A DNA stretch of 47,842 nucleotides. Origin: CALMFQ01 sp964495595 (GTDB lineage: Bacteria > Pseudomonadota > Gammaproteobacteria > Burkholderiales > SCOH01). The stretch is taken from positions 1-47,842 of the forward strand of contig CAZBWH010000017.1 in NCBI GenBank assembly GCA_964495595.1, in the 5' to 3' direction. The notes beneath the pieces are model-generated. The model did no database searches, was not told the origin of the DNA, and saw only the letters and a list, made by a program, of their open reading frames with translations. Shown here piece after piece: positions 1-7,466 of the stretch. The position numbers and the translations under genes were made by a program. Numbering within the stretch: position 1 is the first letter of the stretch; each line of letters begins with the position of its first letter.

Positions 1-54
1 ACCGGATGACGCAGCACTAATTTCAACTCCGTTTACACAAAATTCCGGACACCC
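1..54. mobile_element. Probable terminal inverted repeat of an IS256-family element (rest lies left of the window)
   Basis: Read inward from about base 54 on the minus strand, the sequence is GTCCGGAATTTTGTGTAAAC. This closely matches the end of IS256 from memory (GTCCGTATAATTGTGTAAAAG). No transposase is visible because the element would extend beyond base 1. The boundary near 54 is an estimate, and no target duplication can be tested from one end. The call rests on the terminal motif alone. Confidence 0.5.
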
Positions 55-202
55 TTTGTGAGCGGCTAAGCATTGATGTGCCATCAACAAAGGATGTGGC
101 ATCGTGGCACGAGTTTGTCAAAGTATTCGCCAACCAGCCGGCCTCAGGTAGGCGAGCTGGCCGTTGCTCCCAAAAACCGCCTGCACTTATCGCGCACGAA
201 AC

Positions 203-226
203 AAAGCAGCCCCGCAGAACCGCTTT
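203..226 (-). terminator. Hairpin terminator of the RND efflux operon
   Basis: On the minus strand, 18 bases past the pump stop codon, AAAGCGGTTC and GGGCTGCTTT form a 10-bp stem that includes G-U pairs. The loop is TGCG, closed by C-G, which is a UNCG-type tetraloop. A short T-rich stretch (GTTTCGT) follows. It is a plausible intrinsic terminator. The rest of bases 55-243 shows no gene. Confidence 0.5.
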
Positions 227-243
227 GACTGAAGCCCCTCCAC

Positions 244-3200
244 TCACCCCAGCAGCTTGCGTTTCACCCAGGCACCGAAGCTGTCCAGATAGGTAAACAC
301 CACCGGCACCACGATCAGCGTCAGCATGGTCGAGGTGATCACGCCGCCGATCACGGCGTGCGCCATCGGGGCGCGCTGTTCGGAGCCTTCGCCCATCGCC
401 AGCGCCAGCGGCAACATGCCGAACACCATGGCGAAGGTGGTCATCAGGATCGGCCGCAGGCGCACGCGGCCGGCTTCGATCAGCGCGGCGGTGCGGTCGA
501 TGCCCTGCTTGCGCTGCTGGTTGACGAAATCGACCAGCAGGATGGCGTTTTTGGTCACCAGGCCCATCAGCATGATCACGCCGATGATGGAGAAGATGTT
601 CAGCGTCGAGCGCCACAGCAGCAAGGCGAGGAACACGCCGATCAGCGACAGCGGCAGCGAGGTCATGATCGCCAGCGGTTGCAGGAAGCTGCCGAACTGC
701 GAGGCGAGGATGATGTAGATGAACACCAGCCCCAGTGCCAGCGCGGCCACCGCGTAGCCGGCGGATTCGGCCATGTCCTTGTTCGAGCCGCCGGTTTCGA
801 AACGATACCCGGCCGGCAGTTTCATCTGCGCCTGGATGCGTTTGAGGTCTTCGCCGATGTCGCCGGCCGGGCGGCCGTCGACGTTGGCAGTGACCAGCAC
901 TTCGCGGAACAGCGAGCGGCGGTTGATCTGCGCCGCGCCTTCGGTTTCGCGCACGTCGGCGATCTGCGCCAGCGGCACCATCACCGGCTGGCCGGTGGCG
1001 CTGTTGATGTCCTGGCTGGCAATCGGCAGGTTGCGCAGGTCTTCCGCGTGGCGGCGCTGTTCCGGCGGCAGGCGCAGGTTGACATCGTAGGTGTCGCCGT
1101 TCGGTGCCTGCCAGTTCGACGCGGCTTCGCCGGCAATCAGCGGCCGCAAGGCCGAGGCCACCTGCGGCATGCCGACGCCGAGCTTGCCGGCCAGCTCATG
1201 ATTGATATCGATCGCCAGCGTCGGCTTTGGCTGCTTCAGGCTCGATTCGATATCGACCACGCCGGGCACCTTGGCCATTTTCGCCGTCAGCTCGTCGGCG
1301 ATGCGGCGCAATACCTGCACGTCGTCACCCTGGATCGACAGGAAAATCGGTTTCTGTCCGCCACCGACGTTGCTGACCACGCCAACGCTGGTGATTTCGA
1401 TGCCGGCGATCTGCTCCAGCCGGGCGCGCATCAGCGGCTTCAGCTGCTTGATCGAGCGCTGGCGTTCTGCGCGGGGCTTGAGTGTCATGTCGATCGACAC
1501 CGAGTTTTTGCCACGCGCCGCGCCGGTGTTGACCGCCGCATAGGTGCGGACCACTTCCGGGAACTGGCGCAGGATCGCTTCGGCCTGGCCGGCCTTGGCT
1601 GCGGTGTAGTCGAGCGAAGAACCGACCGGCGTGGTGAAACGCACGTTCAGCTTGGACAGATCCGGCTCGGGGACGAATTCCTTGCCCAGCAGGCCGGCCA
1701 CGCCAAAGCTGCCGAAAAACGCCGCGGCGGCGATCAGCAGCACCGTCTTGCGGTGGCCGAGCGCCCAGGCGATCAATCTGGCGTAATACTCGGCCATCCA
1801 GTCCATGCTGTTTTCGAACCAGTCGAGAAACCTGCCCAGCGGGCCGCGATGCGGGTCGCCATGCGCATGCGGATCGCGCCACACCGACGACAACATCGGG
1901 TCGAGCGTGAACGATACGAACATCGAGATCAGCACCGCCGCCGACACGGTGAGGCCGAACTGGAAGAAGAACTTGCCGATGATGCCGCCCATGAAGCCCA
2001 CCGGCAGGAACACCGCAACAATCGTCAGCGTGGTAGCCAGCACCGCCAGGCCGATTTCGCGCGTACCTTCCATCGCCGCGGTGTAGTGATCCTTGCCCAT
2101 CGCCGCGTGGCGCACGATGTTTTCGCGCACCACGATGGCATCGTCGATCAGCAGGCCGACACACAGCGACAGCGCCATCAGCGTCATCACGTTGAAGGTG
2201 AAGCCCTGCCAGTAGAGGAAAAACATGGTGCCGAACAGCGCCACCGGCAGCGTCAGCCCGGTGATCACCGTGCTGCGCCAGGAGCCGAGGAACAGGAACA
2301 CGATCAGGATCGTCAGCAATGCGCCTTCGATCAGCGTGCGCTGCACGTTGGCCAGCGAATTGCGGATACCCTGCGAGCTGTCGGCAATCGTGTCGATGCG
2401 GATCGCTTCGCGTGCCAGCTCCTTGTTCAGCTCGGCCACCGTGACCTTGACCTTGTCGACGGTTTCGATGGTGTTGCCACCCTGCACCTTGACGATATCG
2501 ATGGCGATGCCGGGCTTGCCGTTGACCATCGCCACCGATTCCTGCTCCTGCTGCGCATCTTCGACCCGCGCCAGCTGCTCCAGCGAAATCGGCACTCCGC
2601 CGCGCCGCGCAACAACCAGCTGGCCGAATTCGGCCGGATTGACCACGCGGCCCTTGATCTGTACCACCTTGTCGGTTTCGACAAAGCTGACATTACCGGC
2701 CGGCAGATCCTGATTCTCGTTGCGTACCGCGTTGACCACTTCGTTGACGCTGACGCCGAATGCCTGCAGTTTCTCCACATCCAGCCAGACGTTGATCTGG
2801 CGTTTCAGGCCGCCGACCACGGTGACGCGGCCAACGCCTTTCACCGTCTGCAGGCGCTTGACGATCAGCTGTTCGGCACGGGTGGTCAATTCGCGCAAAC
2901 CGACCCGCTCCGACGACAGGCCGAGCGAAATCACCGGGTTTTCGTCCGGGTCCATGCGCGAAATCACCGGCTCCTTGATCTCGCTGCGGAAGCCGGCGCG
3001 CACCACCGCTACTTTTTCGCGCACGTCCTGCGCCGCTACGTCCGGATTGACGCTGAGCTGGAACTCGGCGATCACCACCGACTGGCTTTCATACGAATAC
3101 GAAAACACGTTTTTCATGCCGCTGATCGAGTTCAGCTGCTCTTCCAGCTTGCGCGAGATTTCCGATTCGACGATCTCGGGTGCGGCGCCGGGATAAGTGG

Positions 3201-3345
3201 TGGTAACCACCACAATCGGGAACTTGACCTCGGGAAACTCCTCGACCGACAGCCGCTTGTAGGAAAACAGGCCGAGGACCATCAGCGCCACCATCATCAT
3301 GGTGGCGAAAACCGGGTTCTGGATACTGACGCGGGTAAACCACAT
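244..3345 (-). CDS. RND multidrug efflux permease (HAE1/AcrB type)
   Basis: This 1033-residue protein is the full length of an inner-membrane RND pump that uses the proton gradient to expel hydrophobic or amphiphilic compounds. The N-terminal membrane helix (about residues 8-30) is followed by a large periplasmic porter domain. A second helix bundle carries the paired aspartates D401-D402 in LIDDAIVVREN, and another porter domain follows. The last bundle holds the partner lysine in GLVTKNAILLVDF. These are the proton-relay residues of the family. The gene is the last of a regulator, adaptor and pump operon, 12 bases after the adaptor. No outer-membrane channel gene lies nearby, so a TolC-type partner must be encoded elsewhere. 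Substrate specificity cannot be read from the sequence. Confidence 0.95.
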   Translation of the reverse strand: MWFTRVSIQNPVFATMMMVALMVLGLFSYKRLSVEEFPEVKFPIVVVTTTYPGAAPEIVESEISRKLEEQLNSISGMKNVFSYSYESQSVVIAEFQLSVNPDVAAQDVREKVAVVRAGFRSEIKEPVISRMDPDENPVISLGLSSERVGLRELTTRAEQLIVKRLQTVKGVGRVTVVGGLKRQINVWLDVEKLQAFGVSVNEVVNAVRNENQDLPAGNVSFVETDKVVQIKGRVVNPAEFGQLVVARRGGVPISLEQLARVEDAQQEQESVAMVNGKPGIAIDIVKVQGGNTIETVDKVKVTVAELNKELAREAIRIDTIADSSQGIRNSLANVQRTLIEGALLTILIVFLFLGSWRSTVITGLTLPVALFGTMFFLYWQGFTFNVMTLMALSLCVGLLIDDAIVVRENIVRHAAMGKDHYTAAMEGTREIGLAVLATTLTIVAVFLPVGFMGGIIGKFFFQFGLTVSAAVLISMFVSFTLDPMLSSVWRDPHAHGDPHRGPLGRFLDWFENSMDWMAEYYARLIAWALGHRKTVLLIAAAAFFGSFGVAGLLGKEFVPEPDLSKLNVRFTTPVGSSLDYTAAKAGQAEAILRQFPEVVRTYAAVNTGAARGKNSVSIDMTLKPRAERQRSIKQLKPLMRARLEQIAGIEITSVGVVSNVGGGQKPIFLSIQGDDVQVLRRIADELTAKMAKVPGVVDIESSLKQPKPTLAIDINHELAGKLGVGMPQVASALRPLIAGEAASNWQAPNGDTYDVNLRLPPEQRRHAEDLRNLPIASQDINSATGQPVMVPLAQIADVRETEGAAQINRRSLFREVLVTANVDGRPAGDIGEDLKRIQAQMKLPAGYRFETGGSNKDMAESAGYAVAALALGLVFIYIILASQFGSFLQPLAIMTSLPLSLIGVFLALLLWRSTLNIFSIIGVIMLMGLVTKNAILLVDFVNQQRKQGIDRTAALIEAGRVRLRPILMTTFAMVFGMLPLALAMGEGSEQRAPMAHAVIGGVITSTMLTLIVVPVVFTYLDSFGAWVKRKLLG

Positions 3346-3357
3346 GGCGCGACTCCC

Positions 3358-4473
3358 TTATCGAGCCGGCAGCTTGACGGCCATGCCCGGCTTGATGCCG
3401 CGCAGGCGGGCCAGTAGCACCCGGTCGCCGGCTTGCAGCCCGGCAACAATCGCGGCACGGCGGGTTCCCTGATCGATCGCACCGGGGCGGACGGCACGGC
3501 GCTCGACCGCGCCGTTCCTGACCAGCAATACGTGATCGCCCTGCTCATCCTTGCGCAGCGCCGACAGCGGCACCACCAGCGCGTTCTGCGGTTCGGTCAG
3601 CCACAACTGCCCCTGCACGAACATGCCGCCGCGCAGCTCGCCGGCCGGGTTCGGAATCCGCGCATACAACGTCAGCATGCGCGAGCCGGTCTGCGCCACC
3701 GGGTTGATCCGCACCACCTTGCCGGCAAAATTGCGCGCGCCGAACCCTTCGACGGTAAACGTCACCGGCTGGCCGATACGCAATTGCGCCGCCTGGGCCA
3801 GCGGCACGTTGGCTTCCAGCTCCAGCTCGGACAGGTCGACCAGATTCAGCAAGCGGGCGTTCATGCCGACCCGCTGGCCCGGATTGACCGAACGTTCGGA
3901 CACCATGCCGGCAAACGGTGCACGCACTTCGCCGACGTTCAGCGCCTTGCGGGCGATGTCCACCTGCGCGGCCTGGGCGCGGTAGGTGGCTTCGTTGACC
4001 TGCAGCTGGTTTTCGGTCGATTCGAACGTGGTCTGCGAAATGAAGTTCTGCTGCAGCAGATCCTTGTTTCGCAGCAGGTTCTTGCGCGCCAGGTCGAGCT
4101 GGGCGCGGGTCGCATCGAGCTGCGCCTGCTGCGCCGCCAGCCGCGCCCTGACGTCGCGCAGATCGAAACGCAGCAGCAGCTGGCCTTTTTTCACCGTTTC
4201 GCCAGGGCGAACGTACACATCCTCAACCGCCGCTTCGATTTCGGCCGACAGCTGCGTCTGCTGCCACGGCTGCAGGGTGCCGGTCAGCGCTACCGACTGG
4301 CTGAAACGGGTGGCTTCGACCACGGCGAAATCGTTGGCCAGCAGCTCGATGACCTGTGCAGCGGCAACGGCCGGCTTGGCCGCCGGCTGCGCCGCCAGCG
4401 CCGAAGCGACGGGCAGCAGCACCAGTGCAGCTAGGAGAGAAAAACGCCTGGAATCGGAAAACAAAGCAACCAT
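3358..4473 (-). CDS. Periplasmic adaptor (membrane fusion protein) of the RND pump
   Basis: This 371-residue protein links the RND permease to an outer-membrane channel. It begins with a secretion signal (about residues 1-27: hydrophobic core LLAALVLLPVASALA, then AQP). A split biotinyl-lipoyl domain, an alpha-helical hairpin rich in Q, L and R (about 95-170), and beta-barrel and membrane-proximal domains follow, ending in VKLPAR. There is no lipobox cysteine at the cleavage site, so it is probably a soluble or N-terminally anchored adaptor. The start has AGGA seven bases upstream, and that sequence overlaps the end of the regulator gene. Three bases separate the two genes, which supports a single transcript. 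Confidence 0.93.
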   Translation of the reverse strand: MVALFSDSRRFSLLAALVLLPVASALAAQPAAKPAVAAAQVIELLANDFAVVEATRFSQSVALTGTLQPWQQTQLSAEIEAAVEDVYVRPGETVKKGQLLLRFDLRDVRARLAAQQAQLDATRAQLDLARKNLLRNKDLLQQNFISQTTFESTENQLQVNEATYRAQAAQVDIARKALNVGEVRAPFAGMVSERSVNPGQRVGMNARLLNLVDLSELELEANVPLAQAAQLRIGQPVTFTVEGFGARNFAGKVVRINPVAQTGSRMLTLYARIPNPAGELRGGMFVQGQLWLTEPQNALVVPLSALRKDEQGDHVLLVRNGAVERRAVRPGAIDQGTRRAAIVAGLQAGDRVLLARLRGIKPGMAVKLPAR

Positions 4474-4476
4474 GAT

Positions 4477-5322
4477 TCATTCCTGTCCGCCAGCGGCGGC
4501 TGAAGTAGCAATGGGAGAAGAAGCCGGCCGCGGGCCAACGCCCTGCCACACCAGCTCGACGATTTTCGGCATCAATCGTTTCAGGTCGACCAGCTCCGGG
4601 TTGGCCAGCCAGGCCAGCACCAGCCCGTCGATCAGCGCGCCCCAGAACACCGCGCCGACGAACGAATCGATATTGCCGTTGCTGCGGCCGCACTGTTGCT
4701 GCCGGTCGAGCAGCGACTGGGTAAAGGCATACGACTGGCGATACACCGCGCCGATGCGCTGATGCACCGCCTCATCGCGGGCATGGCCGAAGAATTCGAG
4801 AAACAGCCGCGGCCAGTCGCGATCGCTTTCGATTTTTTCCACCAGCTGGCCCAGCACCAGCTGCATGCTCTGATACGGGTCGTCCAGCGTATGTGCTGCG
4901 TCGAACTTGCCGGCCATGTCGGCGGTATCGCGCTGGAAACGGGCATCGAGCAGTGCCAGGAACAGATCGGCCTTGCTCTGGAAATGCCAGTACACCGCCC
5001 CTTTGGTCAGGCCGGCATCGGCCGCTACCTCGTCGAGCGATGCGCCGTGGTAGCCCTTGCGGGCGAACACCCTGGCGGCGCTGGTGATGATGCGTTCGCG
5101 GGTGTCGTGCGCGGCGTGCTCTGGCGGCGCCGGCCGATGCTGCAACCAGTCGGCAAATGTCGCCTTCGGTCCGAGCACACGCTTGGCCACTTGCCAGGGC
5201 ACGCCGGCTCGCGCGCCAATGGCGGCATAGCTGATCTGCCGCAATGGCATCTGCGTGGCCAGGGCCTGCAGGGCAGCAGTGATCCTTTGATGGGCTTCGG
5301 CAGGGCTGAGTCGGGGTTCCAT
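4477..5322 (-). CDS. TetR/AcrR-type regulator of the efflux operon with a second, degenerate HTH at its N-terminus
   Basis: The 281-residue product has a standard TetR_N helix-turn-helix at residues 76-124 (ERIITSAARVFARKGY, then LDEVAADAGLTKGAVYWHF), followed by an all-helical ligand-binding domain. Residues 13-60 (AALQALATQMP, then ISYAAIGARAGVPWQVAKRV) line up with the same TetR_N pattern, so the protein seems to carry two such domains in tandem. An open frame continues 27 codons upstream. The ATG at 5322 was chosen because it begins the conserved protein and sits directly under a promoter and operator. There is no Shine-Dalgarno sequence before it. As first gene of the pump operon it is most likely an autoregulated repressor that is released by a pump substrate. 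Confidence 0.9.
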   Translation of the reverse strand: MEPRLSPAEAHQRITAALQALATQMPLRQISYAAIGARAGVPWQVAKRVLGPKATFADWLQHRPAPPEHAAHDTRERIITSAARVFARKGYHGASLDEVAADAGLTKGAVYWHFQSKADLFLALLDARFQRDTADMAGKFDAAHTLDDPYQSMQLVLGQLVEKIESDRDWPRLFLEFFGHARDEAVHQRIGAVYRQSYAFTQSLLDRQQQCGRSNGNIDSFVGAVFWGALIDGLVLAWLANPELVDLKRLMPKIVELVWQGVGPRPASSPIATSAAAGGQE

Positions 5323-5354
5323 ACTTGCGAGTATGCAAAATACCAACCAGTATG
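5321..5354. promoter_or_regulatory. Tandem operator: two 15-bp ATAC..AGTATG repeats
   Basis: ATACTTGCGAGTATG (5321-5335) and ATACCAACCAGTATG (5340-5354) are 19 bases apart start to start. Each is a short palindrome with ATAC/GTAT arms. The first covers the regulator's -10 box and start codon, and the second covers the spacer and touches the -35 box. This is the expected layout for self-repression by the adjacent TetR-type protein. Binding is inferred. Confidence 0.65.
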
Positions 5355-5358
5355 TCCA
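5330..5358 (-). promoter_or_regulatory. Promoter of the regulator-adaptor-pump operon
   Basis: On the minus strand TGGACA (5353-5358) and CATACT (5330-5335) are separated by exactly 17 bases. They match the sigma-70 consensus at 5/6 and 4/6 positions. The expected transcription start, 7-8 bases downstream, falls on or next to the A of the regulator's ATG at 5322, which suggests a leaderless transcript. Confidence 0.55.
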
Positions 5359-5427
5359 GATCCCGGGCGATTCCCGACGATAGCGACAAGGCCTATACTG
5401 CAAAACCTTTCATAGCGGCTCATCTTC

Positions 5428-6114
5428 ATGACCTCATTGATCCAGAACGCGCTGCTGGTTGGCGCCAGCGGACTCACCGGCAGCAAATTGCTCCAGCATC
5501 TGCTGGCCGATCCGGATATCGGGCAGGTGTCGGTACTGGTGCGCCAGATACTGCCGTTCAACCATCCGAGGCTAAAACAGCATGAGATCGACTTCAACGA
5601 ACTGGAGTCGCAGCGCGAGCTGATCCAGGGCGACATCGTGTTCTGCTGTCTGGGCACCACCATCCGCCAGGCCGGTAGTCAGGCGCATTTCAAGACGGTG
5701 GATTACTTTTATCCGCTGACACTGGCGATGCTGGCCAAGATGAACGGGATTAACCGCTTTGCAGTCATTTCGGCGCTTGGCGCCAGCGCTGAGTCGGGCA
5801 ATTTCTATCTGCAGGTAAAAGGGCAGCTTGAACGGGCGCTGGCTGCGCTGGATTTCGAACAGCTAACCATTGTCCGCCCCAGCCTGCTCGAAGGCGAGCG
5901 GCGCGAATTCCGGTTAGCCGAGCGGCTGGGCACACTCGCCGGACGCCTGGCCAGGCCATTGATGTGCGGCCCGCTGTTGCGTTATCGCCCGATCCCGGCC
6001 GATGTCGTGGCCTGGAACCTGCTGAACGCCGCACAGCACGATGGCGCTGGCAGGCATATTCTGGAATCGGACGAACTGGCCCGCCGCTTTGACCAGCGAC
6101 CATGCCAACGCTGA
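5428..6114 (+). CDS. NAD(P)-binding Rossmann-fold protein (HTATIP2/atypical SDR-like)
   Basis: The 228-residue product begins with a nucleotide-binding glycine motif (LLVGASGLTGSKLL, about residues 9-22). It has an atypical short-chain dehydrogenase layout: CCLGTT in the third strand, VISALGASAESGNFYLQVKG with a YxxxK pair, and VRPSLLEGER. This pattern is typical of the HTATIP2/TIP30-like and nucleoside-diphosphate-sugar epimerase-like proteins found widely in Proteobacteria, whose substrates are mostly unknown. The gene diverges from the efflux regulator. It overlaps the next gene by 13 bases, so the two are probably co-transcribed. Oxidoreductase chemistry is a family-level inference. Confidence 0.85.
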   Translation: MTSLIQNALLVGASGLTGSKLLQHLLADPDIGQVSVLVRQILPFNHPRLKQHEIDFNELESQRELIQGDIVFCCLGTTIRQAGSQAHFKTVDYFYPLTLAMLAKMNGINRFAVISALGASAESGNFYLQVKGQLERALAALDFEQLTIVRPSLLEGERREFRLAERLGTLAGRLARPLMCGPLLRYRPIPADVVAWNLLNAAQHDGAGRHILESDELARRFDQRPCQR

Positions 6115-6968
6115 ACCTGATCGGCGCCGGACGCGCCGGACAAACCCTGGCAAAGCTTTGGCGGCTACAGCACCAGCTTACTGTACAAGCAGTGGTCTGC
6201 CAGAGCCTTGGCCACGCCGGCGATGCTGTGTCATTCATCGGTGCCGGCCAGGCTGGCGATTCACTGAACAGTCTGCCTGCAGCCGACCTCTGGCTGATCG
6301 CCACTCCGGACAGCCAGATTGGCCCGGTGGCAAGCCACTTGGCCAAGGCAGGTGTGCAAGGAAAGGTGGCCTTGCATCTATCCGGATCACTGGATCACTC
6401 GGCACTATCCGCTCTGGCCGGCTGCGGCCTGGCGCTGGCCAGTGTCCATCCAATCTGCAGCTTTGCCGATCCGCGAGTGACGTGCACCACCTTCCCCGGC
6501 ACCGTCTGCGGCGTCGAAGGCCAGCCGCAGGCGCTGACCACCCTGCGCCCCTTGTTCGAGGCCATCGGTGCCCGTTGGCTACCGATCGACGGCCAGCGCA
6601 AGGCGCTTTACCACGCCGCCAGTGTCATGGCATGCAACTATCTGGTCACGCTGACCGATGCGGCACTACAGTGCCTGGCCAAGGCTGGCATCCCCTCCGG
6701 GCAAGGGCTGCCGGCACTGCTCCCCCTGCTGCAAGGTACCCTGGACAACCTGCAGCAACTCCCGCCGGCCGAGGCACTTACCGGACCAATCGCACGCTCG
6801 GACCAGCCGACCATCGACCGCCATCTGCAAGCCTTGCAACAAGACATGCCACACCTGCTGCCGGCTTACCAGTCACTGGGCGAATTGACCGTCCGGCTGG
6901 CAGACCACCGGCTGACGCCAGCCGCCCGTGAGGTATTGCTCGCGACACTGAAAAGCAACAAGCCCTGA
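6102..6968 (+). CDS. Rossmann-like and DUF2520 domain protein
   Basis: This 288-residue protein starts with a dinucleotide-binding motif, NLIGAGRAGQTLAKLW (residues 4-19). A Rossmann domain runs to about residue 140, and a helical C-terminal domain of the DUF2520 type begins with RKALYHAASVMACNYLVTL (about 166-184). The architecture resembles ketopantoate reductase, 6-phosphogluconate dehydrogenase and pyrroline-5-carboxylate reductase-like enzymes. It suggests an NAD(P)-dependent dehydrogenase of unknown substrate. Translation is probably coupled to the upstream gene through a 13-base overlap. Its stop codon lies inside the shared terminator hairpin that follows. Confidence 0.88.
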   Translation: MPTLNLIGAGRAGQTLAKLWRLQHQLTVQAVVCQSLGHAGDAVSFIGAGQAGDSLNSLPAADLWLIATPDSQIGPVASHLAKAGVQGKVALHLSGSLDHSALSALAGCGLALASVHPICSFADPRVTCTTFPGTVCGVEGQPQALTTLRPLFEAIGARWLPIDGQRKALYHAASVMACNYLVTLTDAALQCLAKAGIPSGQGLPALLPLLQGTLDNLQQLPPAEALTGPIARSDQPTIDRHLQALQQDMPHLLPAYQSLGELTVRLADHRLTPAAREVLLATLKSNKP

Positions 6969-6992
6969 CCTGCAGGGCTTGTTGCTTTTCAG
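6948..6992. terminator. Bidirectional terminator, perfect 20-bp stem
   Basis: CTGAAAAGCAACAAGCCCTG (6948-6967) is followed, after the loop ACCTG, by its exact reverse complement (6973-6992). The arm ends give T-rich tails on both strands. It lies between the DUF2520 gene and the converging STAS gene and can end both transcripts. Confidence 0.85.
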
Positions 6993-7013
6993 AGCCGGAA
7001 ACAAGACCGGCGG

Positions 7014-7313
7014 TTATTTCATGGTAAACAACTGATGAAAGTTGGCAATCTCCAGCACCGATTTGACCGTGCCTTTGGAGTTGGACAGAGTGATCGGCTT
7101 GGTGCCCACGCGCTCTTTCAGCAACAGCAACATTCCCAGCGCCGAACTGTCCAGATATTCGACTCCGCCCAGATCAATTTCCATCTCGCTAAAGGCGCCG
7201 GAATCGAGAATCGGCGTGTACTCGGCCTTGAAATCACGATAGGCATCGAAGGTAAAGCTGCCCGACAATACAAACCGCACCCGACCATCCTGATTAAACG
7301 TCTTGATCTGCAT
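7014..7313 (-). CDS. STAS-domain protein (anti-sigma factor antagonist type)
   Basis: This 99-residue single-domain protein contains the STAS signature EIDLGGVEYLDSSALGMLLL. The serine in DSSALG matches the phosphorylated residue of SpoIIAA-like anti-anti-sigma factors. Such proteins bind or release a switch kinase or anti-sigma factor according to their phosphorylation state. No partner kinase, phosphatase or sigma factor is encoded next to it, so its target is unknown. The open frame extends 20 codons further upstream, but the ATG at 7313 has a good Shine-Dalgarno (AAGGA) at suitable spacing and begins the domain (MQIKTF). The gene is transcribed away from the ampG-like gene. Confidence 0.88.
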   Translation of the reverse strand: MQIKTFNQDGRVRFVLSGSFTFDAYRDFKAEYTPILDSGAFSEMEIDLGGVEYLDSSALGMLLLLKERVGTKPITLSNSKGTVKSVLEIANFHQLFTMK

Positions 7314-7466
7314 TTTCTGTCCTTGATCACACAACAAAAACGACTGATGCAGTATAGACAACCGATCAGGCATTTCACGGCCAATTCAAGCCGCCGCACA
7401 CGCTGCTGCAGCCAGCTCGCTTTTGCGGTAACGTAGCGCCTCTCCGACTATCCCTCCCCCGCAGCC

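Noticed and set aside
358..3417. A 1019-codon open frame on the plus strand opposite the RND pump
   Set aside because: Its translation is a low-complexity mix of H, Q, R, D and A with no domain, as expected for the antisense of a GC-rich gene. The pump on the other strand is unmistakable.
5323..5403. A 27-residue N-terminal extension of the TetR-type regulator
   Set aside because: The extension would be encoded by the promoter and operator themselves and is unlike any regulator N-terminus. The ATG at 5322 fits the promoter layout.
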